DNA of 64,000 bases, taken from the NCBI GenBank assembly GCA_020698575.1, contig CM036245.1, positions 37,315,148-37,379,147 of the forward strand. Direction: 5' to 3'. The stretch is from Bostrychus sinensis (Eukaryota > Chordata > Actinopteri > Gobiiformes > Eleotridae). Positions 11,870 to 23,282 of this stretch are shown here, one piece after another (position 1 is the first letter of the stretch; every line of letters starts with the position of its first letter). The notes below the pieces were generated by a model, which was not told the origin of the DNA, did no database searches, and was given only the letters and a program-made list of their open reading frames with translations. The position numbers and the translations under genes are program-made.

Positions 11870-12745
11870 AAACTCCCCTATATAAAGGGCGCTACTTTCC
11901 TGTGTTCGCCCCCTCCACCTGACCTTTCACACCTGACGTCAGACGCCGTTCGGGAGCCGGGCCATGGCCGCGAGATGCAAGTCTGACGCGAGCCAGACTG
12001 CGATTAGGCGCACTACAGCTGCTGTGAACAAGGCGTAAAGCCCAGTGGCTAGAGTGTAGTGTTGTGGGCATTGTAGGTGAGTAGAGAGTTGGTCTTGTCC
12101 ATTTAATAGTCTTGCGTATTGCTAATGGGCTATTGTTTTTAGCTTATTGGTGGCTCGGCGCTGGATTTCCTCCTCGTGTGCGCTTGGTGTTTGGGTGGTC
12201 ACATTCAAAGTGGCGTGTTATGAAGAACACAATTCCCGGTACGTTTCTTCTGTCTAAATTAACTGCATTCTTGGTCATACAATGCAAACTGACCATATGG
12301 CTGCTACTTGTAGGGCCCTGTCGGTGGCGAGCCTCCCCTTTTTGATGACCTGTTTCTGCGTTCTCTGTGTGACTGGTGGTGGACCTCTGGCTGCCCGTGG
12401 CTGGTCCATGTAGCCACTGTTTTTATGTTTTATGAAGACACGCTGTACACTCCTACAAAAGAGTTGTATATAGAGATCGTCAACTTATTTTTAAATGTGG
12501 TCATCTCTAATATATGAATTTAAATTATATATATTAATAAATGGAATGTAAAGTAATTGAACGTCTCTGTCAGTTCAGTTAACGGATCTGCGTTGCCTAA
12601 CATAGCGTGGGGTAAAAGTGTGTTCTTTCCCTGGGTCATACCTGGGGTGGCGTTGTTGTGGTTAACTGGGTATAGGCTATTTCAATCTGGCGTGGAGTAA
12701 GGCCTATTTTCACTGCTCCCTCTATCCGCCACAGTATCTTCACAA
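11870..12745 (+). promoter_or_regulatory. TATA-box-containing, GC-richer unit of unknown nature
   Basis: A good TATA box (ctatataaaggg, from 11878) is followed by a GC-rich leader, several possible splice sites (for example GTACGT at 12239) and an aataaa at 12537. It could be the start of a non-coding transcript or an LTR. No coding frame or LTR boundaries could be established. Confidence 0.25.
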
Positions 12746-12954
12746 ATAAGAGGTTGATTGTCATCAGATGAAAAGTGACTTAAAGCTTGACAAGAGTACA
12801 CATATGGACTTTCTAGCTATATTTGATTAGGCTCATTAAACCTTATTGTGCACTAAAGCACAGGGCAGTAGCATTTGCCTATATCGCTTATGCCACGGGC
12901 CGGCTCTGGGGCTGCATAGTAGGCGGGTGGCCATAACACATCTTACTGGCATCA

Positions 12955-13460
12955 CATTTGCGTGCCGTTACTGAAACTCGTCTTTAATCAACACTGGAGC
13001 TTGTTTGAAGTGAAGTACGATGAGTTACGGTAAAGGATGGGGTAAATGAGAGCGTGTGGACACAAGCCAGTCCCAGTGGTGATGTGTGGAGTAATCCCAG
13101 TGATTTGTGCCTCCATTTGTCACTTAGCCAGTCATTCTAACTGTCCTTATTTAGTGCTGCCGGGGTCTGCACAATTAACCCAGTGGAAAAGCCATCCTGG
13201 TATCTCCTTTGCCTCAGCTCTTTCCTTTCGCGTGCCTCATGTTCTAAGCTGATCTCATCCTCTTAGGATCATAAATGAGACGTGCCCCTATCAAAGTGCT
13301 TGTGATTATCATTAATACTAAAACAAGCCGGCTCATTAGTTTGATCAGTTTATCAGAGTTAAAAGTGGAGATCAGGTATAAACACTGAGGATTAAGGTTT
13401 GAAACTTGAAGCAGTAGTTTGTGATCACAGTGCATCAGCCAGCTACAGATACACAATGAT
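12955..13460. promoter_or_regulatory. candidate conserved non-coding element, copy 2
   Basis: From 12965 to 13140 it follows copy 1 (5480-5640): both share gtctttaatcaacact, gagcttgtttgaa and tcccagtggtgat-like blocks in the same order. Downstream sequence to 13460 is also unique, with cattaata and tttgatcag motifs. An ancient regulatory duplication is inferred. Confidence 0.35.
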
Positions 13461-14159
13461 TTAAAGAACCTGTTAGTGACTATACCTCAGCGTCAAACAC
13501 AGGGTGACTGTTTATCAGTGTTGTAAAGTAATTAGACTACAGATTACTGATTACTAGTTACATTAGTTACTTTGAAATAAAAACAAGAGCCGGTCAGTCT
13601 GTAGCTCAGGAATGAACTTTAAGGAAAATGCAAATCTTGCAACAACAAAGAAACAAAGCTTCTGACCATTTAGCTCTAACTTTTAAATATTGTTTCTGAA
13701 CTTAAAAATAAACAAAGTCAGTGCCTCCCAACTTGTTAGTCATATAACATGTTCTTTTCTGTAAATATTAGGGCTGGGATTTGAACACATTCATTAAAAT
13801 TAATTAATTCCAGAAAATTTAATGCTAAGGGAAAAAAATTAAAATTAAAATTACAAACTGGAACACTGTAACCAAAATGGATTTTAACCTTTGCCAGTTA
13901 GGTATACAGTATGTGTCTATATAAGTGCTCTACAGCTAAATGAGGGGGTTCTCAGAGGTCGTCCTGCCCCTGCACATCCACAACACAAAAAAAGACAAAA
14001 CCTACAGATAAAAATCTTATTTGAAATTCTAACATTACATTATCCTGTTTCTAAAAAAGGAATCTCATTACACTAATGTGTTACTAGGTAAAGTGTAAAA
14101 TGTTACTAAGTAATAAGCAGCAACACTGCTGCTTATCTTTTTTACAGAAATGACTTGTC
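13461..14159. other. AT-rich intergenic DNA
   Basis: Contains decayed 'gattactgattactagttacatt' repeats near 13540 and A/T-rich stretches. No gene seen. Confidence 0.4.
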
Positions 14160-14167
14160 TTGTAGAG

Positions 14168-14496
14168 CAGTGATTCTAAAACTTTTTGCATCAAATACCA
14201 CTTCAGAAAACATCTGGCTTTAGTAGTACCATCTTCAATGGGCTAATGAGCATAAAACAGAACTAAACCAGATTTAATCCAGCTCTTAACCTGATCTAAA
14301 CCAAGACCAAATCAGGAACAAACCTGATCTAAACCAGAATAAAATCAGGAGTAATCCAGGACTGAACCAGGTCTAAACCAGAACTAACCAGGACTAAACG
14401 GGGACTAAACCACAATATAACTGCCTTTAAATGAGGAGCTGCAATCTCCTGAGAACCACCACATGAAGCCCATGTACCACAGTTTGAGAACCACTG
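14168..14496. mobile_element. hAT-like element with CTAAACCAGGA tandem repeats
   Basis: Ends CAGTGATTCTAAAAC and GTTTGAGAACCACTG are inverted. The flanks TTGTAGAG and TGTTAGAG agree at 6 of 8 positions. The interior repeats 'ctaaaccagaac/ctaaaccagga' units, the complement of the array at 3821-4304. Confidence 0.65.
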
Positions 14497-14504
14497 TGTT
14501 AGAG

Positions 14505-14925
14505 GGATCAAACCCAGGGCTTTCATTCTGATCTCAGGTCTGTTTACACACTGCTAAAGTGTCACTTTAGACTGCTCCATTTCCTTCAGTGGAGCTGACT
14601 CACATGTTTAAACAGACATTGTTTTGCTGCAACTCTCTTTTTCTATATGGGTTTGGGACCAGCACAAGGTGGAGACTAACTTGTTATGTCTTGTGACCGG
14701 GATGTATGTTGAGGACCAGGGTTAGTAGCTTCTACCCACTGAGCTACAGTATACTGGCCGTACAGCTGACTGCCAGGTGTTCTAAAAACATGAGGTTTCT
14801 CTTTTATTCATTTCTGACAAAAAGACAAAAAAAAAAAAAAAACTTCACATGAAGAGACTGCGACAATTATTATTTGTTTTTATTTATATATTATTTATAT
14901 TTTTTACTTCTAACTTTTAAGGATT
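14505..14925. other. unique intergenic DNA
   Basis: Nothing recognised except a poly-A run at 14826-14842 and a stretch resembling part of the dispersed repeat family near 14720-14760. Confidence 0.35.
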
Positions 14926-14929
14926 TGTA

Positions 14930-15440
14930 CAGTCATGGAAAACCTGGAAAAGTCATGGAATTTTAAAATGCAATTTCCAGGCCCTGGAAAAGTCTTGGAA
15001 TTTTATATTTTGCTGTAAAGTTTTGAAATTTGTTTTGGGGAAATTTAAACAGTCTGAGTAACATTCGACCACTACTAGTTAAACCTGCCTAAATGATGAC
15101 TTCATATCTTAATTTCCTCTTAAAAAATGTGTTTTGAACCAACTTCTCAAGCATAATTATATTTTAATCACTGGTGCGTAGGCTAAAAGTTAGTAAAATT
15201 AGTGGAATAATATATTTCTGGGGGAAGAGCCCCAAATGTTTTTTGTTTTGTTTTGTTTATTTGTTTGTTTGTATGTTTCCAACAAATTTCCATTTTAACA
15301 AATGAAACTGCAGAAAAAAAGTTTCTAATGCACCACACTAGACATTTTGAATACTATTTATCTTCAGTCATTTGGCTCTTGGAAATTTAGTCATAAGTTT
15401 TGGAAAAGTCATGGAAATGTCATGGAAAATTCTTGGTAAA
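14930..15440. repeat. dispersed element with 'ctggaaaagtcatggaa' repeats
   Basis: The phrase aaaagtcatggaa or aaaagtcttggaa recurs at 14948, 14987, 15401 and around 15418, with AT-rich filler between. Resembles a known fish DNA repeat bearing this phrase at its ends, but I could not define inverted termini. Confidence 0.4.
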
Positions 15441-16624
15441 GTGAAGAGTGTATGAACGCTGTTCTAAATGATTGAAGAAAAAAAAACAAAAAGAAAATAG
15501 ACAGAGGTGTGTAGGTGTGAGAACGGCAACCCACTCAGTCCTCTGACAGTTCAGCCCATCCATTATCAGCTTTTTGTCTAAATCATGGAGCATCAATAAT
15601 GACTGCAATGAACTGACCTTTGACCCCGCAGACTCCTCCCAGAGGTGAGAAATACCCCAAACAAGCTAAAGACTCACAGCACTTTACATTCACATTAACA
15701 CATTCATACACCAGTGAAATACACACAATACACATTCATACTCAAGTGGACGAACATGAGTTTTTCCTAAGGATCTAGAATCAAAAAAATGTTGATGTAA
15801 AGTTTGAGTTTAAAATAAAAAATGCAAGGGAATTTGTACCTACAATAAAGTAAGTATAAAATGTAATGATCACAGATATTTGATATAAACTCATGGTTTG
15901 ACAAAAAGCCCAAGGGGTACATGCAACAACAAGTGCATACGTTTACAGACCAGCGAGAGTCAAGTTGGCATAAAAAATCACTTCTGCATTGCACTGTGTA
16001 CGACCGAGCAGAGTGTTAGCTGTGTAGACTCTTGTTCAGTGAGGGAGGGGCCCGGCGCTGACAGGCTGATGACCGTTTTGTGAGGCTGAGGCATGGCTTC
16101 ATCTCTGTGTGGCCTTGAGGTTTTATTCTGCCTCTTGTTTTTTTTTTTGTTTTTTGTTTTTTTCACTGCTGTTGTTGCACATCCCAGACATATTTCTCTT
16201 TTATGACGCTGACCTATTGTGGATCAACAGCTACAGTCCACACGGTTTATTGTTCTATTTTTCTATATTTGGATATTACCCACACCATGTTACTGATAGT
16301 CGTCCACCATTTGGAGACATGTGCTCCCCTTTGTTCAGTATGACATCAGTGAAAGATGGGACATGAGCCATTCCACTTTGCTCAGCTTTTGGACCAAGAG
16401 CGCCCCTTTACGCACCAGGCACTGTTTCCAATATTCACATGTTATACTGGTTCAACTAGCATAGACAAAAACATTTCAGGAATGTTTTATTAGTGTTTAT
16501 CCATCTGGGCTAATTTTACGTTTTGCAAGTGAATGTGATGACATCTTTTTTTTTTTTTTTTTTTTTTTTTCCCAGGGCTGTTATTTGGTCTTCTTAAGGG
16601 GAGACAATATACAGGCCAAACCAT

Positions 16625-16655
<31 letters not shown>

Positions 16656-17508
16656 TGCTCCTTAACATGAGAGGCTTTATTAGATGAAAGTTTTTACCAA
16701 GGGGTATCTGGAGATCTGGAGATCATATTTTGTGTTTCAGTAAATTAGAAAACATTTTTGTCATTAATAAAATGCACAGCGTAATAAAGAAAATGTCAAA
16801 ATTACACATTAAGATGTAAGTTTAATGTATTTAGTCAGTTGTGTCCATAGATTTCTATTGAGAATATTAATTTCTAAGGCTGTTTTCTTAAAATGAGTTT
16901 TTTCTCACACTGAGTGAAAAATCAGTAGCTCCTACAAACACCAACATGTCCAGTCTTATGCTTAACAATTTTTGAAGGCTTTTACAGAAGGATTTGTTGA
17001 TGTGTAATTCCTAGCCTGATTTATTGGGCATTTTACTCCTAAAAACAAGGCGAAGTTAGATTTTTAAGGCTATTGTCAGTATTATCTAATTTACTGAAAG
17101 ACAAAATCAGATCTCCATTATCCCCACTGTAAAAATCTTTTTATGCAACATGATGGCAACATGAATCAATAATTTTAAGCCTGGCTCTGTCCAATATTCA
17201 GATTTATTTATTTTTTTATTTTTTTTAAAAGCAAATTTTATGCATATAATTTATGCATATTTTTGCACATGAAGACATTAAATTACTTAAAACACTGCAA
17301 TACATTTTCTGTCCATATATTAATGTCAGTAATCTACACAAAAAAGTATCACTTTGATATTTGTTACTAATAAAAAAGTCTCTGTTCACCTGCTGTGTCT
17401 CGCCATTTTTGGTCAGTTCATAAATGCCTACATGACAGTATTAAATGTCTTGATTAAGGCTCCAAAGCTAAGGCTGGAACAGACCGGGCTGATTATCAAC
17501 CCTCTGGC
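15441..17508. other. intergenic DNA, largely AT-rich
   Basis: A GC-richer patch at 16000-16120 and a 26-base poly-T near 16545-16570 are the only landmarks. Short frames on both strands lack family features. No RNA gene seen. Confidence 0.4.
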
Positions 17509-18542
17509 ACAGTCGGACAGTATGGGACAGTCGGACAGTATGGGGCAGTTGGACAGTATGGGACAGTCGGACAGTATGGGACAGTTGGACAGTATGGGGC
17601 AGTTGGACAGTATGGGACAGTCGGACAGTATGGGACAGTCGGACAGTATGGGACAGTCAGACAGTATGGGACAGTCGGACAGTATGGGACAGTCGGACAG
17701 TATGGGACAGTCGGACAGTATGGGACAGTCGGACAGTATGGGACAGTCGGACAGTATGGGACAGTCGGACAGTATGGGACAGTCGGACAGTATATGACAG
17801 TATGGGACAGTCAGACAGTATGGGACAGTCGGACAGTATGGGACAGTATGGGACAGTCGGACAGTATGGGACAGTATGGGACAGTTGGACAGTATGGGAC
17901 AGTCGGACAGTATGGGACAGTCGGACAGTATGGGACAGTCGGACAGTATGGGACAGTTGGACAGTATGGGATAGTTGGACAGTATGGGACAGTTAGACAG
18001 TATGGGACAGTTGGACAGTATGGGACAGTCGGACAGTATGGGACAGTATGGGACAGTCAGACAGTATGGGACAGTCGGACAGTATGGGACAGTCGGACAG
18101 TATGGGACAGTATGGGACAGTCAGACAGTATGGGACAGTCGGACAGTATGGGACAGTCGGACAGTATGGGACAGTTGGACAGTATGGGATAGTTGGACAG
18201 TATGGGACAGTTGGACAGTATGGGACAGTATGGGACAGTCAGACAGTATGGGACAGTCGGACAGTATGGGACAGTCAGACAGTATGGGACAGTATGGGAC
18301 AGTTAGACAGTATGGGACAGTTGGACAGTATGGGACAGTCGGACAGTATGGGACAGTATGGGACAGTCAGACAGTATGGGACAGTCGGACAGTATGGGAC
18401 AGTCGGACAGTATGGGACAGTCAGACAGTATGGGACAGTATGGGACAGTTGGACAGTATGGGACAGTTGGACAGTATGGGACAGTCGGACAGTATGGGGC
18501 AGTTGGACAGTATGGGATAGTTGGACAGTATGGGACAGTCGG
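17509..18542. repeat. minisatellite, 18-bp unit, about 1.03 kb
   Basis: Unit acagtcggacagtatggg (18 bp), built from an 8-bp part acagtcgg (also acagttgg, acagtcag) and a 10-bp part acagtatggg. The 10-bp part is sometimes doubled, shifting the register by 10. About 57 units in all. Because 18 is a multiple of 3, frames stay open for long stretches, giving D-S-M-G-Q repeats; these are by-products, not genes. Confidence 0.97.
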
Positions 18543-20050
18543 CAACTCAAGTCTGTTTGGTGTGTTCTGCATCATCGGATGTTTCAGGAGAAAGTTGAAC
18601 CTAGTTTTGGCTGATTGGACATATTGAATCAGCGTCAGGTGTTGACATAATAATGCAGGATACAGTTGAAAATATGTGAAACAATAGGACATATCATTTT
18701 TGAGTTAGTATTTAATTTTATTAGAATTTTTCTGCAAAATGTTTTAAGATAAATAAATTAAAAACATATAAGGTTATTCTAAAATAATGAATGAGAAGTT
18801 GATCAGACCTTTGGGGGCCCAATATGAAAACCTGCTCTGGGGCCCCTCATCACCAAGTTACGCCACTGGTCTTGCACATGCACAGATACTAAGTGCTGCT
18901 CTGTTGAGTCTGAGTCACTCCAGTGTGTCTGTAGCCACATTTTTTGCCAACGAAGAGAGACGTGAGGAGACAGAGCAGTCGTCCTGCCTCATGTGAGGAC
19001 AGTGGGGTGTTGGCTTGGTGTGTCCCAGTCTTTACATTGTTCCTTTCACTCTGTACTACACTTGCTGTAGAGGCTCTAAAAAGCCACTCAACACTTGCTC
19101 TGTTTGGCCAGCCCTTAATGTGGCTGATGCTTAGCATGGATGCTCACATCAAGTGAAAATGTGTAGGGAGTGGTTATGTTTTGAAGAAAAAAGTGGCTAT
19201 GCAATTTTTATTTTACCATTTAACTCATCCTATCAACCTGTTTCACATACATAGATTACTGAGTGCAGTCAACCCTCCAAAAAAAAAAAAAAAATCTGTA
19301 AAAAACAAACAAACACACCAACAACACAATACTGTTTTTTGTTTTGTTTTGTTATGATAGTCATCGTTAGTGATGTGTTCACTGTCATGTTAAGTAAAAA
19401 GGTTCTGTTTGTAAATTATTCTTTTGATACATTTGCATTACATTTGATTTAATTTGCATGTTTAGACTAAAAAATATAAACTTTATTTAATAAATCTTGC
19501 ATGCTTTGTGTCAGGAACAATCCACAATAACACAGACAAAGCTCCTTCACCACTCTTCATTCTGATGTGTTTAAGTTTAGAACAATTTAAAATAAACTTT
19601 ATTTTTGACAAATTTTTATGGTTGAAACTCAAACAGAATAATCCCAATAAAAACACCAAAGTCATGTAAAGCTGACATTTTTAAAATAGCAACTTGTCTT
19701 TCATTACAATATAAATAAAACTCCTGCTTTAAGTATGGTTTTTATCAACAATGAGACTGAATCAGTATAAAATGGATTTGTCAGCTGCAGCCCCTGAGCC
19801 CATTCATAGCCAGTTTGTCTGAACAGGCTGCAGGTGTCTCCTGTAGGGGGCGCTCTAATAGTCTGGTTCTTGAGGCCAGGACTGTCTGATGAAAATAGGT
19901 CCTTTTGACTGGGGTCATTAGTGACCCCGATACATTTCTGTTTAGAAAATTATCAAATTATATCAGAAACCCAAAACAACTAAAGTCATAGAAAACAAGT
20001 AATAAAACATCAGAGCGATGAAATAAAGCCTCTCTGAGAAATGACAAAAA
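18543..20050. other. intergenic DNA with a hAT-like end fragment
   Basis: At 18800-18868 'ggggcccctcatcacc' and 'gttacgccactg' form, in reverse, a hAT-type end (CAGTGGCGTAAC), without a partner. The rest is AT-rich unique sequence. No gene seen. Confidence 0.4.
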
Positions 20051-20056
20051 ACATAC

Positions 20057-20106
20057 ACCTGGTGTCACCTGGTGTCACCTGGTGTCACCTGGTGTCACCT
20101 GGTGTC
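20057..20106. repeat. 10-bp tandem repeat, 5 perfect copies
   Basis: Unit acctggtgtc. A separate (TTTACC)n run lies at 20205-20237. Confidence 0.95.
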
Positions 20107-20239
20107 ACGTTTTACCCCCTTTGGGGTTAATACATTTGTTGAGTATGCTTTTATTGCATTTTTTGCTTTGTACTAACCATTAATCTCATGCAAAGGCCCA
20201 CTTTACCTTTTTTACCTTTACCTTTACCTTTACCAGATT

Positions 20240-20940
20240 ACCTTAACCAGGTAATCTGCCATAACTCATTAAAAAATACATTTAATTGATGTATGAATGT
20301 AGAAATCTCCACATTCGTTCTATTAATTCCCATATCTTCATATGATGTAGGTTGATTAAAGCTGATTTTTATCTCTTGTGTCACTGGTTGCTAAAGAAAG
20401 ACCATCACGAGGTCGGACCTTATCCAACAGCAGTGTATTTCCAGCCCACGTCTAGGTCGTGTTTTATTGATTATTATTTTTCTCAGTCTCAAAAAAAAAA
20501 AAAAAAAAAGACTAATGAGCTCGCAGGATTCTTCTGGAAAGGTTAATACAATATTGAAATGTCAGAAGATTAATGGTATTGTTCTTTGGTGTGCTGGTCG
20601 TGAAGCAGAGGGTGACAAATGCCCTGGCCTTTTCACTGCACCCATCCAGATTTGTGTCCATCCTCCGCGCCTCCCTCTGCACGGCTGGTTCTGCTCCAGT
20701 GGCTGTGGTCTGGTGCACATGTGGGAAGTACATACAGAATACTGAGTAGGCAGTGCTGCTGTCGTCATATCATTGATCCATCTTCATTATAGGAGGTGAT
20801 AGGATTTGACTGGGATGAGGTGGGGTGGAAGTGGTAGAAAGCTTTTGTTATCCAGATGCAGACAATCAAAGGTTGTTTTCATGTTTACACGTGTATGTAA
20901 GCCTGTTGTTAGTAACTGGGACTAAACTGCTACTATACAT
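20240..20940. other. unique intergenic DNA, possibly partly conserved
   Basis: Includes a poly-A run at 20490-20508 and a mixed-composition block at 20560-20740 overlapped by short frames on both strands. No protein family recognised. Confidence 0.35.
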
Positions 20941-20945
20941 CTAAA

Positions 20946-21120
20946 GCAGGGGTGTCAAACTCAAGGCCCTCACGGGATAATGTAATAATAGCTAATAATG
21001 TAATACCTGCCAATAACGTAATCATTTTGACTATTTTAAATGTAATAAAGGCTTTAATGTAATAACTTGCCTATAATGTAATAAAAGTTTTTATCCCAAT
21101 AACATTAACTATGCAACATC
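20946..21120 (+). mobile_element. hAT-like left end, partner not found
   Basis: CAGGGGTGTCAAACTCAAGG is a typical hAT (Charlie-like) terminus, followed by TAATGTAATA repeats. No matching inverse end was located within several kilobases. Confidence 0.45.
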
Positions 21121-21429
21121 CAACAGAGACACTGACCAAACATAAAAAGTATCTTGGATAAGAGATAAAACATCTAAAACTCTAAAAAAACAAGTTGAGC
21201 TGATTTATTTTTAAGTTTTTGTTGTGAGTTAGACTAGAGCTTGGATGACTAAGAGTCTTCACAGACAAACCTAAGCAAAGTAATAATTTTCTAAAAGGAA
21301 CTTTTTGTACAAGAAGAACTTCACTTTACCACTAAAATATTTAAATCAATGATTTGATAAATGTATATCTTGAACCGATGCCACATCCTTACTATAGATA
21401 ACAAAACGTCTATAGATTTCTTCCTTCTC

Positions 21430-23282
21430 CTTCTGCTCCTCTTCCACCTCCTGAGATTGTCCGTTGCTCTCTGTGTTGTCCTCCTGCTGGGAGAGCTTAA
21501 GAGAAAACAGATCATGTCAGCCTCATGAATGGAACCAGAGTTGTGTATCACAACAGAAATGTGTGACAAACTGAGTCAAACAGCTTCTCTTTCTCTGCGG
21601 CTGCTACAACTGCTGCAGAGCTCAGCCTCAGTCTCAGAAGGCATCGCTGTCTCTTTTGAGCTTGAACCTGGGGTCCATCACTGTGGCTTCTTCAAGGAAA
21701 GCCTGAACCTTTTCATCCTTAATTAAAAAAAAGAAAAAAAAAACATTCATGTTTTGATAGTCTGTGACTATTGATCCTAACATAATCACAGAGACTGGAA
21801 AATACCAGTAAAGTAAGCCTGTAATGTGAAGAAAGATCAGTCCAGACCTTCACTTTGATGTTCTGAGCAAATGTTGAGTCTCTGGGCTGCACTGCATAGT
21901 GGTACTGACCAACTTTTTTTTTTAATTATTTTTTTTTTTTATCAGAATTATTTGGCTAAATTTTTTACTTTTTTCACTAGAGACACACAAGGTTGATCCA
22001 TAAACAGTTTAGCCTTTTTGAAGTCCTCTGTTTCTCAACTAGTCTCCAAACAGAAATAGTTTTTTTTTTTTTTGTTACTCGAGGTAGCAGAATAGGTGTT
22101 CCCTTTGCATCCTAATATCCCATACGACGTTACATTTAGAAATATTGTACTGATCACATAAAACATCACATAGTTTTCCTTCTCAAATTGTTTCTTTATT
22201 CAGGGGTCCACAACCACAGCTTGAACAGCAGGGAACTGCTCATAAAATCTCTCAATCATGAGCTACAGAGAATTTGTCAACAATCAGAGAGTGATCTTTG
22301 AAGGCAACATGTAACAATAAAATAATAATTTTATTTACAATAGAGTTTAATGAAAACAGCAGTCCATCTGTACTTACTCAGTAATTGCTGCTTCTCCTTT
22401 AGAATGACCTTCATCATGTGGGATCTTTTCATCCATACGACAACGGCGCATACTCTTGCAGCCCAGTTCCAAATGGTGCTGCATTTGTAAATCTTTTCCG
22501 CTGCAAGGTTTAATACCTGAGCAAGAACCTGCAGCTTCTTCAGCAGCTTGTAACATCCATGTTGGCTGCATTTATCTGCTGACTCCAAACTGCCACAGCA
22601 TCAAGAGCCTTGGCTGCATATACTGCATTAGTTTTGAGGACTTTCCTTACAACCGTCCCGTCTGGTGTAATTGAGTGTTACTGTGAGGTAATGGTCCTGA
22701 GCCAGGATTGTCCAACCATCTGATGTAATGGCTACCTTTTTAACATCACTGGCAACAGATAAGAGGTCTTTTTCAACTTGGTACCAGGCAGGGATTAAGC
22801 TGTTAGCAAGGCTGTCCCTTGAAGAGGGCTTATACCTGGGGTTTATTGTCCTGATCATCTCCCTACTCATTATTAAGGTAAATAAAATACTGTAATAATA
22901 ATACATCATGTAAGCCACTGTATTAAATATATAAAATAAAAAATATCAATTTAATTTAGCACAATTACGGTAAGACTTGCCTTACATTTTACATCTTAGG
23001 AAAATGTTGACTAAAGCATTAAACCGCCTTTCAAAATTCTGGTTGATCTACAGTTGAAAAGGGATGCAAACCTTTGACCAAAAACGTTTTACCTGCTCGT
23101 TCACCCAGGGGAGCGAGCGTGGAAGCTGTTTGTCTGTCCTCACTCGTAGTTGAGCTCCAGCAGCCTGCTGAGTCCAACCCAGAGCTAATGCCTTCATCAC
23201 CCTGTCTCTGTCTGACAACCTCTAAAATAGATAATGAGGGAACATCTGTACATAATAGATTGTTTTCGTAACATATGTCCAT
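21430..23282 (-). pseudogene. decayed hAT-family transposase (ZBED1-like)
   Basis: Reading right to left on the - strand, hAT transposase motifs appear in the correct order in different frames. KGLHPFSTVDQPEF lies near 23035-23090 and INPRYKPSSR with ITSDGWT near 22690-22860. The AQVLNLAA and LKEKQQLL stretch lies near 22370-22530 and ERFYEQFPAVQ near 22215-22260. VMDPRFK lies near 21660-21690. Frames are broken between blocks, so the enzyme is inactive. hAT transposases cut and paste DNA with an RNase-H-like fold. No N-terminal BED zinc finger and no element ends were identified. Confidence 0.8.

Noticed and set aside
17509..18542. CRISPR-like array
   Set aside because: Units are contiguous without unique spacers, and the context is a vertebrate genome.
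17354..18627. Several overlapping long open frames (up to 188 codons) with D-S-M-G-Q or T-V-W-D-S repeats
   Set aside because: They are translations of the 18-bp minisatellite in several frames on both strands. The unit length being a multiple of three keeps stops out.
22200..22220. hAT terminus starting CAGGGGTCCACAACC
   Set aside because: It falls inside the transposase relic, in the stretch coding FPAVQAVVVDP on the - strand, so it is not an element end.
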